A DNA stretch of 64,000 bases from Planctomycetota bacterium (GTDB lineage: Bacteria; Planctomycetota; UBA8108; UBA1146): positions 116,110 through 180,109 of the forward strand of contig JAAZXB010000001.1 of assembly GCA_014240375.1 (NCBI GenBank), written 5' to 3'. Under the pieces are notes generated by a model, which was given only the letters and a program-made list of their open reading frames with translations, ran no database searches and was not told the DNA's origin. This document shows, one piece after another, positions 26,176-35,287 of this stretch. Positions within the stretch are counted from its first letter, which is position 1. Each line of letters begins with the position of its first letter. Position numbers and translations under genes: made by a program.

Positions 26176-27215
26176 TGAGCGAAGAACAGAAGAAACCAGC
26201 CACCAATGCACTCGGTCTCGCCAAATCAGAGTACAAGGGCGGGCCGTCGACGATGTGCAAGGGTTGTGGTCACGACAGGATCTCGGAGGCGGTGATCCAG
26301 GCCTCTTACGATCTGGATATCGATGCCAGGAATATCCTCAAGATGAGTGGCATCGGCTGCAGTTCCAAGACGCCGGCGTATTTCCTCGGCAATGCGATGG
26401 GGCTCAACTCGACCCACGGCCGGATGCCCAGTTTCTCCACCGGTGCCCACGTGGCCAACACCACCATGTCTCCCCTCGGAGTCAGTGGCGATGGAGACTC
26501 GGCCAGCATCGGGATGGGTCAATTCGTGCACATCATCCGTCGCAACCCCAGGATGGTCTACATCATCGAAAACAATGGGGTATATGGCCTGACCAAGGGA
26601 CAGTTCTCTGCCACCGCAGATCGCAGGAGCCCGTCGAAGCGTGGAGCGTTTCCACGCGAATCCTCCATCGACCTGTGCGGCCTGGCGCTGGAACTGGGTG
26701 CCACCTTCATCGCGCGCTCCTTCAGTGGTGACAAGAAACAACTGGTCCCCTTGTTGAAGGCGGCTCTCTCCTTCGACGGACTCGCCTTTCTCGATGTGAT
26801 CTCACCTTGCGTGACCTTCAATAACCACGAGAGTTCGACCAAGTCCTATACGCATCAAAAGGAGATGGGTGTCACCTTCCACGATCCCCACTATGTAAGT
26901 CCGCAGGAGCAGATCGACATCGAGTACGCCGAGGGAGAACTGCAAGAGGTCACTCTCCACGACGGTTCTCGTCTGCTACTGAGAAAACTGGAGAACGATT
27001 TCGACCCGACCGATCGAAATGCTTCCTTTGCCGCTCTCCAGGAGACCCGCAACAAGGGGGAAGTCCTGACCGGCCTGATTCACATCGACATGGAAGCGGA
27101 ATCACTGGCGGCCAATGCAAAGATGACCCGAGAGCCTCTGGCGACCCTGATGCAGGGGGATCTTCGACCCGCGGCGGGCGTGCTCGACCGGATCAACGAG
27201 GGATTCAAGATCTGA
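26175..27215 (+). CDS. 2-oxoacid:ferredoxin oxidoreductase, beta subunit (TPP-binding)
   Basis: 346 aa. The N-terminal cysteine motif STMCKGCGHD and a further Cys (GIGCSS) fit the 4Fe-4S ligands of the KorB/PorB family. The thiamine-diphosphate motif is GDGDSASIGMGQFVHIIRRN, followed by ENNGVYGLTKGQFS. SPCVTFNN is also typical. It acts with the fused gamma-alpha subunit encoded directly upstream. No separate delta (ferredoxin-like) subunit is present, as is usual for the two-subunit type. No clear terminator is visible in the 48 bp before the convergent tldE. Confidence 0.94.
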   Translation: MSEEQKKPATNALGLAKSEYKGGPSTMCKGCGHDRISEAVIQASYDLDIDARNILKMSGIGCSSKTPAYFLGNAMGLNSTHGRMPSFSTGAHVANTTMSPLGVSGDGDSASIGMGQFVHIIRRNPRMVYIIENNGVYGLTKGQFSATADRRSPSKRGAFPRESSIDLCGLALELGATFIARSFSGDKKQLVPLLKAALSFDGLAFLDVISPCVTFNNHESSTKSYTHQKEMGVTFHDPHYVSPQEQIDIEYAEGELQEVTLHDGSRLLLRKLENDFDPTDRNASFAALQETRNKGEVLTGLIHIDMEAESLAANAKMTREPLATLMQGDLRPAAGVLDRINEGFKI

Positions 27216-27263
27216 GCGTTCGGCTGGAGGATTCCTCCGGAGATCGCACTGCCTACGGGTAGA

Positions 27264-28586
27264 TCAGCCCACCACGCGGAGATCGGTGACCATCATCCCC
27301 GGCAGTTTTACACCACCAAGATGTCGCTTCGAATAACTATGCAGTTCGGGCAAGACCTCGGTTCTCGACCCCAGGTCCACCAGGCCATCTCCGAGCAATC
27401 GAATCAGCGAATCATCGATCCGTACGGTACCGATCGGAGCCACCGGCTTCCCATCTTTGACCCTCAACGCAACCCAACGCGTAACTCCCGTGATTCGAGC
27501 CCCCTCGCGAGCGGAGAGGTTGGTGTAATGAACATGTGACAACCAGATCCCGTCTCCCAGTTGCTCGAAAGACCGATCGGGATCGATGGAACCGGGGCCC
27601 ATCTCGAGACCGACAGGCATCTCTCCCCCCGACGCACCATTGTGCTCGTAGCCAAACTCCTTGGCAGTCCTCGGGCTGGTCAGTTTCTCGTTACCGACTC
27701 CAGCCGAGACCAGTTCCACCGGAGCGGGTATGCCATGACCTGCATCATTGAACAGAGGCGCACCCACCGCTGACGGATGATCGCGCAGTACCACCCGCGG
27801 ATCGAGTTTGGTCCCGTCGTACAAGCATGCCAGTGGACTGGAGCCTGTTTTCACCGCTCGTGCGGAAAAACCGCCACCCCACAACACCGGCTGGATCAGA
27901 TTCCCCACCGCTGCCGGTTCAAGCCATGCACGATAACTTCCCACCGGGACGGTCTCGATCGGGCGAGAGAGGATTTCAGCCATCGCGTGAGCCTGTTCTC
28001 TGCGCCTCAGAGCAGAGTTGGGCTCCCAGCTCTCGGCTGCCCAGACCCAACGAGTCGCTCCTCCACCCAGCAGATGCATCGATCCATCGATCACCGTTCG
28101 AGGAGCTTCGAACCAGCGTCTCAATCCTCCACTGGTCGCAGCAGCACGGTACATCGTCCCCGTGATGGCGATGCCACAGGTTTCCAGACCCTCCAGCTGC
28201 CCTGCCAGGGCATCGGTCAACTCATCCGGTTCAGGGATCACTCCATCGCCACGATACTCGTCCCGAACCGGTGACGGCAAATCCGGCAGATGCGGATCCT
28301 CGGGCAGATCATCCACTGCGATCGAAAGCGCGGTGATCGAACTTCTCAGTGGCGCACGATCATTCTGCAATGAACCCGTAAGCATCAAATGGGAGCAAAC
28401 TTCCTTGCCTCCCTTTCTCAGTGAGATGGAAAGATCCCGCTGTTCGATCGACCCACACTGCCGAACTCGTCCCGAGGAGATCCTCGAGAATCCTGTCTCC
28501 TCTGCAGAGAGGCCGAGGGTCAACTCTTCTCCCTCACCTCGCAGCGAATCGGCATAGTCTGCGAGATCATGAAACCACGACTGCAT
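27264..28586 (-). CDS. TldE/PmbA-type metalloprotease-related protein
   Basis: 440 aa. Matches the TldD/PmbA superfamily layout: an N-terminal alpha/beta domain (LSAEETGFSRISSGRVRQCG) and a C-terminal beta-barrel domain with TGSSPLACLYDGTKLDPRVV, LFNDAGHGIPAPVELVSAG and LSHVHYTNLSAREGARITG. It lacks the HExxxH zinc motif, which fits the PmbA/TldE partner rather than TldD. TldD and TldE form a heterodimeric metalloprotease that degrades small or modified peptides and matures some antibiotics such as microcin B17. The tldD gene is directly upstream with no gap, so the pair is complete. Confidence 0.88.
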   Translation of the reverse strand: MQSWFHDLADYADSLRGEGEELTLGLSAEETGFSRISSGRVRQCGSIEQRDLSISLRKGGKEVCSHLMLTGSLQNDRAPLRSSITALSIAVDDLPEDPHLPDLPSPVRDEYRGDGVIPEPDELTDALAGQLEGLETCGIAITGTMYRAAATSGGLRRWFEAPRTVIDGSMHLLGGGATRWVWAAESWEPNSALRRREQAHAMAEILSRPIETVPVGSYRAWLEPAAVGNLIQPVLWGGGFSARAVKTGSSPLACLYDGTKLDPRVVLRDHPSAVGAPLFNDAGHGIPAPVELVSAGVGNEKLTSPRTAKEFGYEHNGASGGEMPVGLEMGPGSIDPDRSFEQLGDGIWLSHVHYTNLSAREGARITGVTRWVALRVKDGKPVAPIGTVRIDDSLIRLLGDGLVDLGSRTEVLPELHSYSKRHLGGVKLPGMMVTDLRVVG

Positions 28587-30041
28587 CTAACCCTCCCGAC
28601 CAAAAACTTCGAGCCCCCGAAAACGACAGGCAGGCATCGCGTGTCCAACAAAGACCATCTGGTTCGGTTCACCCTTACCACAGTTGGGAGTCCCCCGGAC
28701 CTTCCAGGTCGCCGCATCGCCGACGGCATCGAGAGAGTTCCAGAAGGGGATGGTGGTACTGCGATAACCCGCATCCTTCACCCGCCCCTTCAGTTCACCA
28801 TTTTCGATCAAGCGTGCATCTTCCACGCCAAACTGAAACTTCCAGCGATGGTCGTCGATCGACCATGAGGAATTCACATCGAGCCAGATTCCTTTCTCAA
28901 CCGCGCCGATCAGTTGTTGCAGGGTGGAGTCTCCCGGTTCGACGTTGAGGTTCGCCATCCGGTCGATCGGAGGGCGGTTCCACGAGCACGCTCGAGAGAC
29001 CGCGATGGCATCATCTTTCCGATCGAGCCTCTGAGCACTGAGGGCTCCGCCGATCCCCCTGACCAGCAATCCATCCTTGATCAACGGCGTTTTCCGGGCC
29101 GGCAATCCCTCGTCATCAAAGCCTGCACTACAAACTTCCCCCTCGACGGTCGGATCGATGACCACGTTGAGGATTTCTGGTCCCCACCGAAGCGATCCCA
29201 GATCCTCGATCTTGACGAAACTGGTTCCTGCATAATTTCGTTCGTCACCGAGGATTCGATCCAGTTCCAGCGCATGGCCGATCGACTCGTGCACCTGGAG
29301 AACCATCTGCTCCGGGCCGATCACCGCATCCATCACGCCTGTGGGGCAGATCGGTGCCAGCAGGGTCTCGATGGCGTTGCTGCCGATGGTCTGCGGTAGA
29401 TCATCGAAGCCGCACCGATCGAGAACTTCGATTCCCCCCAGCTGGGCATCGCTGCGACCCCCATTGGTTCGCGACTGGACATCCTGGCCATCGGAAGCGA
29501 CCGCCTGGAGCCAGGGAATCACCCGGTCATGAATTTGATCGATCCGAACAGCGTCAGTGGTGACGATGGTGGTCTCGGTCCGTACTCTCCTCACCGAAGC
29601 GGTACGCTGCACGATTCGGTCATCGGTACGCAGACCCTGGCATGCAGATCGCACCCGATCGATGATCTGACTCTTCGAGACCCCTGACCAGGGCTGGTCG
29701 ATGGAGTGGCTCCATTCGCCGGACACTTCTGGCTTCGGAGCGGTGGAGAAGTCGATCACTCCTCTCGATCCACAGGCGCGAGCCCAGCGCTGTGCGACCC
29801 TCGCCGCCTGATACAGTCCTCCGAGTGACAGATCGCTGGTCGCCGCTACCCCCATTCCTTCTCCTTCGATCACGGTGACCATGGCACCGTGATCCTCGGA
29901 GATTGACGGGGGGAGCAGCACATCATCACGAACCGTGAAAGACTCTGTTACGCTCCGCACCATCCTGAGGCTACACCATGTCCCTCGCGGGGAGATGTTG
30001 CCGAGGAGTTGTACCGGATCGCTGATCTGTTCCTCGCTCAT
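28587..30041 (-). CDS. tldD: TldD-type metalloprotease subunit
   Basis: 484 aa. The zinc motif HESIGH, followed by ALELDRILGDE, gives the HExxxH plus downstream acidic ligand of TldD proteases. Other family features are SLGGLYQAARVAQRWA in the N-terminal domain and GFDDEGLPARKTPLIKDG in the C-terminal domain. It is the catalytic partner of the TldE-like protein encoded downstream. It overlaps nagA by 4 bp. A tldDE pair joined to an amino-sugar operon suggests use on peptides attached to or derived from glycoconjugates. That link is inference. Confidence 0.92.
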   Translation of the reverse strand: MSEEQISDPVQLLGNISPRGTWCSLRMVRSVTESFTVRDDVLLPPSISEDHGAMVTVIEGEGMGVAATSDLSLGGLYQAARVAQRWARACGSRGVIDFSTAPKPEVSGEWSHSIDQPWSGVSKSQIIDRVRSACQGLRTDDRIVQRTASVRRVRTETTIVTTDAVRIDQIHDRVIPWLQAVASDGQDVQSRTNGGRSDAQLGGIEVLDRCGFDDLPQTIGSNAIETLLAPICPTGVMDAVIGPEQMVLQVHESIGHALELDRILGDERNYAGTSFVKIEDLGSLRWGPEILNVVIDPTVEGEVCSAGFDDEGLPARKTPLIKDGLLVRGIGGALSAQRLDRKDDAIAVSRACSWNRPPIDRMANLNVEPGDSTLQQLIGAVEKGIWLDVNSSWSIDDHRWKFQFGVEDARLIENGELKGRVKDAGYRSTTIPFWNSLDAVGDAATWKVRGTPNCGKGEPNQMVFVGHAMPACRFRGLEVFGREG

Positions 30042-31243
30042 CGAATTCTCTCCATCTCATCGGGCAATCTGGGGCCTTCGGGATCCCGCACCGGGATTCC
30101 GCCACGCAATACGGTCACCTCCACGCCCTGCTGCGCTGCGAGACCGTGGATCACCAGGTCCGCTCGATGATCCGAGCGGATCGCACCGCGCCTCGGGAGC
30201 CCTAGATCGGCAGCCGCATTGGCTGCGCCCAGCGCTGCAGTCACGGATGGGTCCCACCCGAGCCGCTTCGATGTTTTTGCGAGTGCTTCGGGTAACAGGG
30301 TCACGCTTCCTGCCAGAGTTCCATTTTCCAGAGTCGCTCTCGAGCCATCGGAACAAACCTCTTGCCCACAAAAACTCCCCGATGCGCTGCCCATTCCCGT
30401 CAGTGGCATCGCATCACTGACAGCCATCAGACCCGCTGTCCCCTTCATTCGCAGTGCCATCCTCACCATCTCATCATCGAGATGATGCCCATCGAGGATC
30501 ACCTCGCAGCGAACTCTCTCATCGAGGAGCAAGGCGGTCACTGGCCCGGGGTCCCGGTGATGGATCGAAGGCATGGCGTTGCACAGATGTGTACACCTCC
30601 GTGCTCCGGCATCGATGGCCGCAGCGGTCTGCTGTGCGGTGGCACAGGTATGGCCGATCGATCCACGGACTCCGACCGTTGCAAACTTACGCTGAACGTC
30701 CATCGGAACCTCTTCTGGAGCAAAGGTCATGATCCTCAACTGACCTCCAGCGCCATCGAGCAGCCGATCGAACAGCCCCTCGTCCCACGAGTGGATTCCA
30801 GCTTCTGGCAAGGCTCCCATCCGACCCGAGGAGACAAATGGACCCTCGAGGTGGATGCCCAGGATCGACCTGCTCAGTTCCATGGCGCGCGAACACTCTC
30901 GCAGCGCAGCGACCATCTCCTGCTCGGTACCGGGGACGATGGTCGGGTAGATGGTGGTGATTCCCATCGCCGCAAGATCTTCTGCACTCGCCGCGATCGC
31001 TTCGGCATCGGTTCTCGAAAAATCGGTGCCATTGACACCGTGGATGTGAGCATCGATCCATCCAGGGGTGACCCTGCGGCCACCCAGATCCCAGATTTCA
31101 TCTCCTGTGGCGCTGCCTGGCGGGGCCAGGTTGGCGATCACCGTTCCCTCGATGACCAGGTCTGCACGGATGATCCTGTCCGGCAAGACCGCCTCGGCAT
31201 CTCGAAGAACGATGCGCTGCAGAGAATCCTCTGGATTACTCAT
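30038..31243 (-). CDS. nagA: N-acetylglucosamine-6-phosphate deacetylase
   Basis: 401 aa. Amidohydrolase-superfamily TIM barrel. The entry strand has DAHIHGVNGTDF, with a real HxH metal motif as in Bacillus NagA; E. coli NagA has lost it. Further metal/substrate residues appear in LEGPF, GSIGHTCA, CTHLCNAM and SDAMPLTG. It deacetylates GlcNAc-6-P to glucosamine-6-P for amino-sugar or cell-wall recycling. It follows a ROK kinase with a 4-bp overlap; that kinase could supply GlcNAc-6-P. No nagB is seen in the window. Confidence 0.92.
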   Translation of the reverse strand: MSNPEDSLQRIVLRDAEAVLPDRIIRADLVIEGTVIANLAPPGSATGDEIWDLGGRRVTPGWIDAHIHGVNGTDFSRTDAEAIAASAEDLAAMGITTIYPTIVPGTEQEMVAALRECSRAMELSRSILGIHLEGPFVSSGRMGALPEAGIHSWDEGLFDRLLDGAGGQLRIMTFAPEEVPMDVQRKFATVGVRGSIGHTCATAQQTAAAIDAGARRCTHLCNAMPSIHHRDPGPVTALLLDERVRCEVILDGHHLDDEMVRMALRMKGTAGLMAVSDAMPLTGMGSASGSFCGQEVCSDGSRATLENGTLAGSVTLLPEALAKTSKRLGWDPSVTAALGAANAAADLGLPRRGAIRSDHRADLVIHGLAAQQGVEVTVLRGGIPVRDPEGPRLPDEMERIR

Positions 31244-32187
31244 CCTTCGCTACCTCCCCTCACATACTTCTCGGCACACATCGCGGCACCGATCCAGCCG
31301 GCTCGATTGCCGTGTTGCGCACGGACCACCTTCAGGTCTGCGCTTGCTTTTGGCAGTACTCGCGACCGAAGCTCCGATTCAATCAGTTCCAGTTGCCTCG
31401 GACGTGCATCGATGATTCCTCCTCCGATCACCACCACATCGGGATTGAGCAGATGCAACGCACTCATCATCCCCGCTCCCAGTGCGTGTGCACCTTCATC
31501 GAGAATCTGATTGGCAAGGGCGTCTCCGGCGATCCCCGCCTGCACCAGTTGCGAGACTCCCGGGGATTCATCGAGGTCTCTTCTTCGACCCCACTCCGCC
31601 GCCATGCCCCAACCCCCGGCATACGCCTCGACGCATCCGACCAGACCGCAATTACAGGAACGTCCCGATCGCTCCAGGATGATGTGGCCCAGTTCCATCG
31701 CCCCACCGGAGGGACCGCGCAACAGTTCCCCATCGATGACGGCTCCTCCCCCGATCCCGGTTCCGACCGTAGCCAGCAGCAGAGTTCGAGCTCCGATTCC
31801 AGCTCCGGTGCAGTACTCCCCCCACGCCGCGGAGTTGGCATCATTTTCGACCACCGCCGGAACATCGAATCGATCGCGCAAGAAACCGACGATGTCGGTA
31901 CCGTGCCACCCCCCCAGGTTGGCCACTGGAAAGCGGATGATGCCGCTGACTGGATCGACCACCCCGGGTGTTCCCAGGCCGATGGCCGCCACTTCACCGG
32001 GATGGGCGGAGGCCTCGAGCAAGGCCTCATCGACGGCCGCTGCGAGGGCCTCGAGGATCGCTTTTTGACCCAGATGGGCCTGGCTGGGTCGCCGATCGGA
32101 CCACACCACCTCGCCACGCTGGTTACACAGGCCGACCTTGACCTCGGTACCCCCGAGATCGAGGCCGACAAAAAATGAAACAGACAT
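31240..32187 (-). CDS. ROK-family sugar kinase
   Basis: 315 aa from ATG 32187 (MSVSFFVGLDLGGTEVKVG); the track ORF runs 58 codons upstream through a repeat and is not credible there. The ATP phosphate-1 motif GLDLGGTEVKVG, the sugar-binding VENDANSAAWGEY and the ROK zinc motif CNCGLVGCVEAYAGG are intact. The family phosphorylates glucose, GlcNAc or ManNAc. Because nagA overlaps its end, GlcNAc is the most likely substrate (NagK-like), but glucokinase cannot be excluded. No HTH domain, so it is a kinase and not a ROK repressor. First gene of the ROK-nagA-tldD-tldE operon. Confidence 0.9.
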   Translation of the reverse strand: MSVSFFVGLDLGGTEVKVGLCNQRGEVVWSDRRPSQAHLGQKAILEALAAAVDEALLEASAHPGEVAAIGLGTPGVVDPVSGIIRFPVANLGGWHGTDIVGFLRDRFDVPAVVENDANSAAWGEYCTGAGIGARTLLLATVGTGIGGGAVIDGELLRGPSGGAMELGHIILERSGRSCNCGLVGCVEAYAGGWGMAAEWGRRRDLDESPGVSQLVQAGIAGDALANQILDEGAHALGAGMMSALHLLNPDVVVIGGGIIDARPRQLELIESELRSRVLPKASADLKVVRAQHGNRAGWIGAAMCAEKYVRGGSEG

Positions 32188-32256
32188 GGTCCTCCAGGCC
32201 GGTACGGTGGGCCGGCTGAGCCCAGCATCGCTTGCCCGAAGCGGCGAAGCAAGCCG

Positions 32257-32284
32257 GCCTTGTCGAGCCCGCCTTGTCGAGCCC
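32257..32284. repeat. 14-bp tandem duplication between the ROK kinase and DUF962 genes
   Basis: gccttgtcgagccc occurs twice back to back in the 152-bp divergent intergenic region. The unit is not a multiple of three, unlike the arrays inside genes. Confidence 0.93.
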
Positions 32285-32339
32285 AGCGAAAGATGGAACC
32301 GGAGTCCGATTCGATGGACAATCTCAACGGAGGTCACAG

Positions 32340-32690
32340 ATGCCTGGTACGCCTGATCCACAACAGAACCGCCCGGACGATGGAGGCAGCGGGATCCAGC
32401 GCTGGATCGATCGTTATCGCGCCGATCACAATCACCCGCTCAACCACCTCACTCATTTCATCGGGATCCCGGCCATCGTCGTCTCCCTGGTGGTGGTCTT
32501 CTTCGACTGGCAGTGGGGTGTGGGACTCTTCGTCGGCGGTTGGATCCTCCAGTTCATCGGCCATGGAATCGAGGGTAATCGTCCATCCTTCATGAAAGAT
32601 CCTCGATTTCTGCTGATCGGCCCCCTGTTCATCCTGCAGGAAGGCTTTCGTAAATTGAGCCGAAGACAGTCACCACCAGCAAAGAAATGA
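32340..32690 (+). CDS. DUF962/Mpo1-like membrane protein
   Basis: 116 aa from ATG 32340 with GGAGG 6 nt upstream; the track start is 36 codons earlier. Family block NHPLNHLTHFIGIP carries the conserved His residues. Two to three hydrophobic helices follow (AIVVSLVVVFFDW, VGLFVGGWILQFIGH). The second His-rich part is GHGIEGNRPSFMKDP. Yeast Mpo1 is a 2-hydroxy fatty-acid dioxygenase of this family; the bacterial members are mostly uncharacterised. It overlaps the following PVC-type gene by 4 bp. Confidence 0.88.
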   Translation: MPGTPDPQQNRPDDGGSGIQRWIDRYRADHNHPLNHLTHFIGIPAIVVSLVVVFFDWQWGVGLFVGGWILQFIGHGIEGNRPSFMKDPRFLLIGPLFILQEGFRKLSRRQSPPAKK

Positions 32691-35287
32691 ACCCGATGCG
32701 ATCACCCCTGATGAATCCGATGATCCCGGCGCTATCGATGATCCTGCTGTGCACCTTACTGCCAGCGCAGAATGGAGATCGCAAGGGAGAAACACAGGCA
32801 GAAAACTGGCGCCAATGGGATATTCCAGCCGCTCCTGTCCTGACACCGGATCAGGCGCTGGATTCATTCGAGGTCGCCGCTGGTTTCCACGTCGAACTGG
32901 CCGCATCCGAGCCACAGGTGGTAGACCCCATCGCCATCGCCTGGGACGAAAAGGGGCGATTGTGGGCGGTGGAGTTGAGAGCCTACATGCGCACCGTCGA
33001 TGGAGACGGCGAGACCGATCCTCTGGGACAGGTGGTGGTGCTGGAGGATCGCGACCAGGATGGATTTTTCGAGCGCAGTACCGTGTTCCTCGATGAACTG
33101 GTCAGTCCTCGAGCCATCTCCATCGTCGAGGGTGGTGTGCTGATCGCTGAACCACCGCACCTCTGGTACTGTCGAGACCTCGATGGAGATCTCCGATCAG
33201 ACATCCAGACCGAAGTCGCTCGCTATGGTGATGCCAATCCAAATGTGGTGGAGCACACCGAAAGTGCCTTGCTACGCACCGTCGATAACTGGTTCTACAA
33301 CTCCAAGAGCAGCCGCCGATTTCGCTTCGACGTGATCGACGGAAAACCGCAGATCGTCACGGGTAAGAGTGCCTTCCGGGGTCAATGGGGTCTCGCCCAG
33401 GACGACCAGGGGCGCCTCTATTTCAACCACAACTCGACCTGGCTTCTCGCCGACCCGCTCCCCACCGAGTTGCTACTTCGCAACCCCAACTGCGGCAAAC
33501 CAGTGGGCCAGCCGGGTCGATCGGGGCACCGAGTGATCAGTGACCAGTCGACCTGGCCGGTGCGCATCAACCCAGGCATCAATCGCGGCTACCAGCCAGG
33601 GATGCTGAGAGAAGATGGACGACTTCGCCGCAACACATCGGCAGCCGGTTTGACCATCTTCCGTAGCCACAGCTGGGGAGACGAATGGAATGGTGTCGCG
33701 TTCGTCGCCGAGACCACCGGCAACCTGGTCGCAGCATTCCGCTTACGAGAGCAAGGCTCACGCATCACCGGAGAACAGTTGACCTTCCCCCACGACCAGT
33801 ATGTTCAGCAGGCTTTTCTCGGTTCCACCGATGAACGGTTCCGACCCGTGGATGTCGAGGTCGGCCCCGATGGCAACCTGTATGTCGTCGACATCTATCG
33901 CGGTGTCGTCCAGCACCGCCAGTTCGTCACCTCGTATCTACGCAAGCAGGTCGAGGAACGGAAACTGGAACAACCCGTCGGCCTCGGACGAATCTGGCGA
34001 ATCGTCGCAGACGATCCGCCGGCGCAAGTCGAACCGCTGGCATTGCTCGCAGGAGAAGCCGGGCGCATCCGAGCCCTCAGCCATCCAGTCGGCTGGGTGC
34101 GAGATCAAGCCCAACGACTACTGGTCGAGGCGGGAAGTTCAGCACCTGTGAAAGAGTTGAAGCAACTCGCCAGTTCCATCGACTCACTGGCGACCGGCCG
34201 ACTCCATGCCCTGTGGACCCTGAGTGGACTGAATGCCCTCGATGGCGCACTGCTGAGTCGTGCCCTGGAGGATCCCGACGAGGCGGTGAGGCGCGCCGCC
34301 TGTCGGATCATCGCCGAACCGACGCCGATCGCTGAACCCGATGTAGCCCCACTGGTCGCAGCACTCGCTGCCAACACGGCACAACTCTCCGAGATCGAGA
34401 AGATCCACCGGGTGCTGGCACTGGGCGCCTTTCCCGACCACCCCATGGCGCTCGCTGCGTTGCTCGACATCCTGCGGCGAGATGGAACCAACGCCAACAT
34501 CCGCATGGCGGCGCTCAGTGGCTGGAACGATTACCAGATCGAGCGGATCGGACGCCTGCTGGGCGACCACATCGATTCATTTCCCGGGCGCGAAGCGCTG
34601 CTGAGGGAAACCACTCGATCGGCTCTGAGATCCCACCCCTCCTCCCTCGGCTTGCTGCTCGATTCCCTCGATGATCTCGAGAGCGCAGATCCGCGGCTGA
34701 CCGCGATGCTCGGGGCGATCCGTGTCACCACCGACGACCAGCGCTGGAAGGCTCCCGTACTCGCCACCATCCCACCGCTTCTGCAACGGAAGGATCTGGC
34801 GGGATCTGCCGCGACCGATGCCGCGGCGATCGTCACCCGGCTCACCTTCGATCCGTCGTCACTGCCGAAGGTGACCCCGTGGACCGAACAACAACGGCGC
34901 CTCGCCAGCCACGGAGCGGCAGCCTTTGCCTCCTCCTGTGCCCTCTGTCACGGACCCGCGGGAAGGGGCCAGCCCGCTCTCGGCCCGTCGCTGATCGACA
35001 GTCAGTGGTTACTGGGAGAGGAGAGCATCCCCATCCGACTGGTGCTGGATGGGCTCTCCGGTCCCGTCGAGGTCGCTGGAGAAGTGTGGGACATCACGAT
35101 GCCTGGCCACCGAGAGAACCCACTGCTCGACGACGAGGGGATCGCCGCACTATTGACCTGGGCGAGACGACAGTGGGGCCATGGTGCCTCCCCCATCGAT
35201 CCCAAGAGCGTTTCCGAACTGCGCCTCCTGACCTCCGGACGCACGCTGCCATGGACGGTCGAGACGCTGAAGGAGGATCCTCGATGA
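32687..35287 (+). CDS. PVC-type heme-binding/propeller protein with C-terminal cytochrome c
   Basis: 866 aa. A signal peptide (ALSMILLCTLLPAQ) is followed by a six-bladed propeller-like 'membrane-bound dehydrogenase' domain typical of Planctomycetes: GFHVELAASEPQVVDPIAIA, then WDEKGRLWAVELRAYM and GPDGNLYVVDIYRGVVQHRQF. Residues about 440-720 are HEAT-like helical repeats. The C-terminal cytochrome c carries CALCHG (about residue 750) and a possible axial Met in ITMPGH. Such proteins are abundant in Planctomycetes and often sit with DUF1080 or DUF1501 proteins, as here. A role in sugar or polyol oxidation is inferred. ATG overlaps the DUF962 stop by 4 bp. Confidence 0.9.
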   Translation: MNPMRSPLMNPMIPALSMILLCTLLPAQNGDRKGETQAENWRQWDIPAAPVLTPDQALDSFEVAAGFHVELAASEPQVVDPIAIAWDEKGRLWAVELRAYMRTVDGDGETDPLGQVVVLEDRDQDGFFERSTVFLDELVSPRAISIVEGGVLIAEPPHLWYCRDLDGDLRSDIQTEVARYGDANPNVVEHTESALLRTVDNWFYNSKSSRRFRFDVIDGKPQIVTGKSAFRGQWGLAQDDQGRLYFNHNSTWLLADPLPTELLLRNPNCGKPVGQPGRSGHRVISDQSTWPVRINPGINRGYQPGMLREDGRLRRNTSAAGLTIFRSHSWGDEWNGVAFVAETTGNLVAAFRLREQGSRITGEQLTFPHDQYVQQAFLGSTDERFRPVDVEVGPDGNLYVVDIYRGVVQHRQFVTSYLRKQVEERKLEQPVGLGRIWRIVADDPPAQVEPLALLAGEAGRIRALSHPVGWVRDQAQRLLVEAGSSAPVKELKQLASSIDSLATGRLHALWTLSGLNALDGALLSRALEDPDEAVRRAACRIIAEPTPIAEPDVAPLVAALAANTAQLSEIEKIHRVLALGAFPDHPMALAALLDILRRDGTNANIRMAALSGWNDYQIERIGRLLGDHIDSFPGREALLRETTRSALRSHPSSLGLLLDSLDDLESADPRLTAMLGAIRVTTDDQRWKAPVLATIPPLLQRKDLAGSAATDAAAIVTRLTFDPSSLPKVTPWTEQQRRLASHGAAAFASSCALCHGPAGRGQPALGPSLIDSQWLLGEESIPIRLVLDGLSGPVEVAGEVWDITMPGHRENPLLDDEGIAALLTWARRQWGHGASPIDPKSVSELRLLTSGRTLPWTVETLKEDPR

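Noticed and set aside
30362-31510. 382-aa plus-strand ORF
   Set aside because: Antisense to nagA and the ROK kinase, both with intact family motifs.
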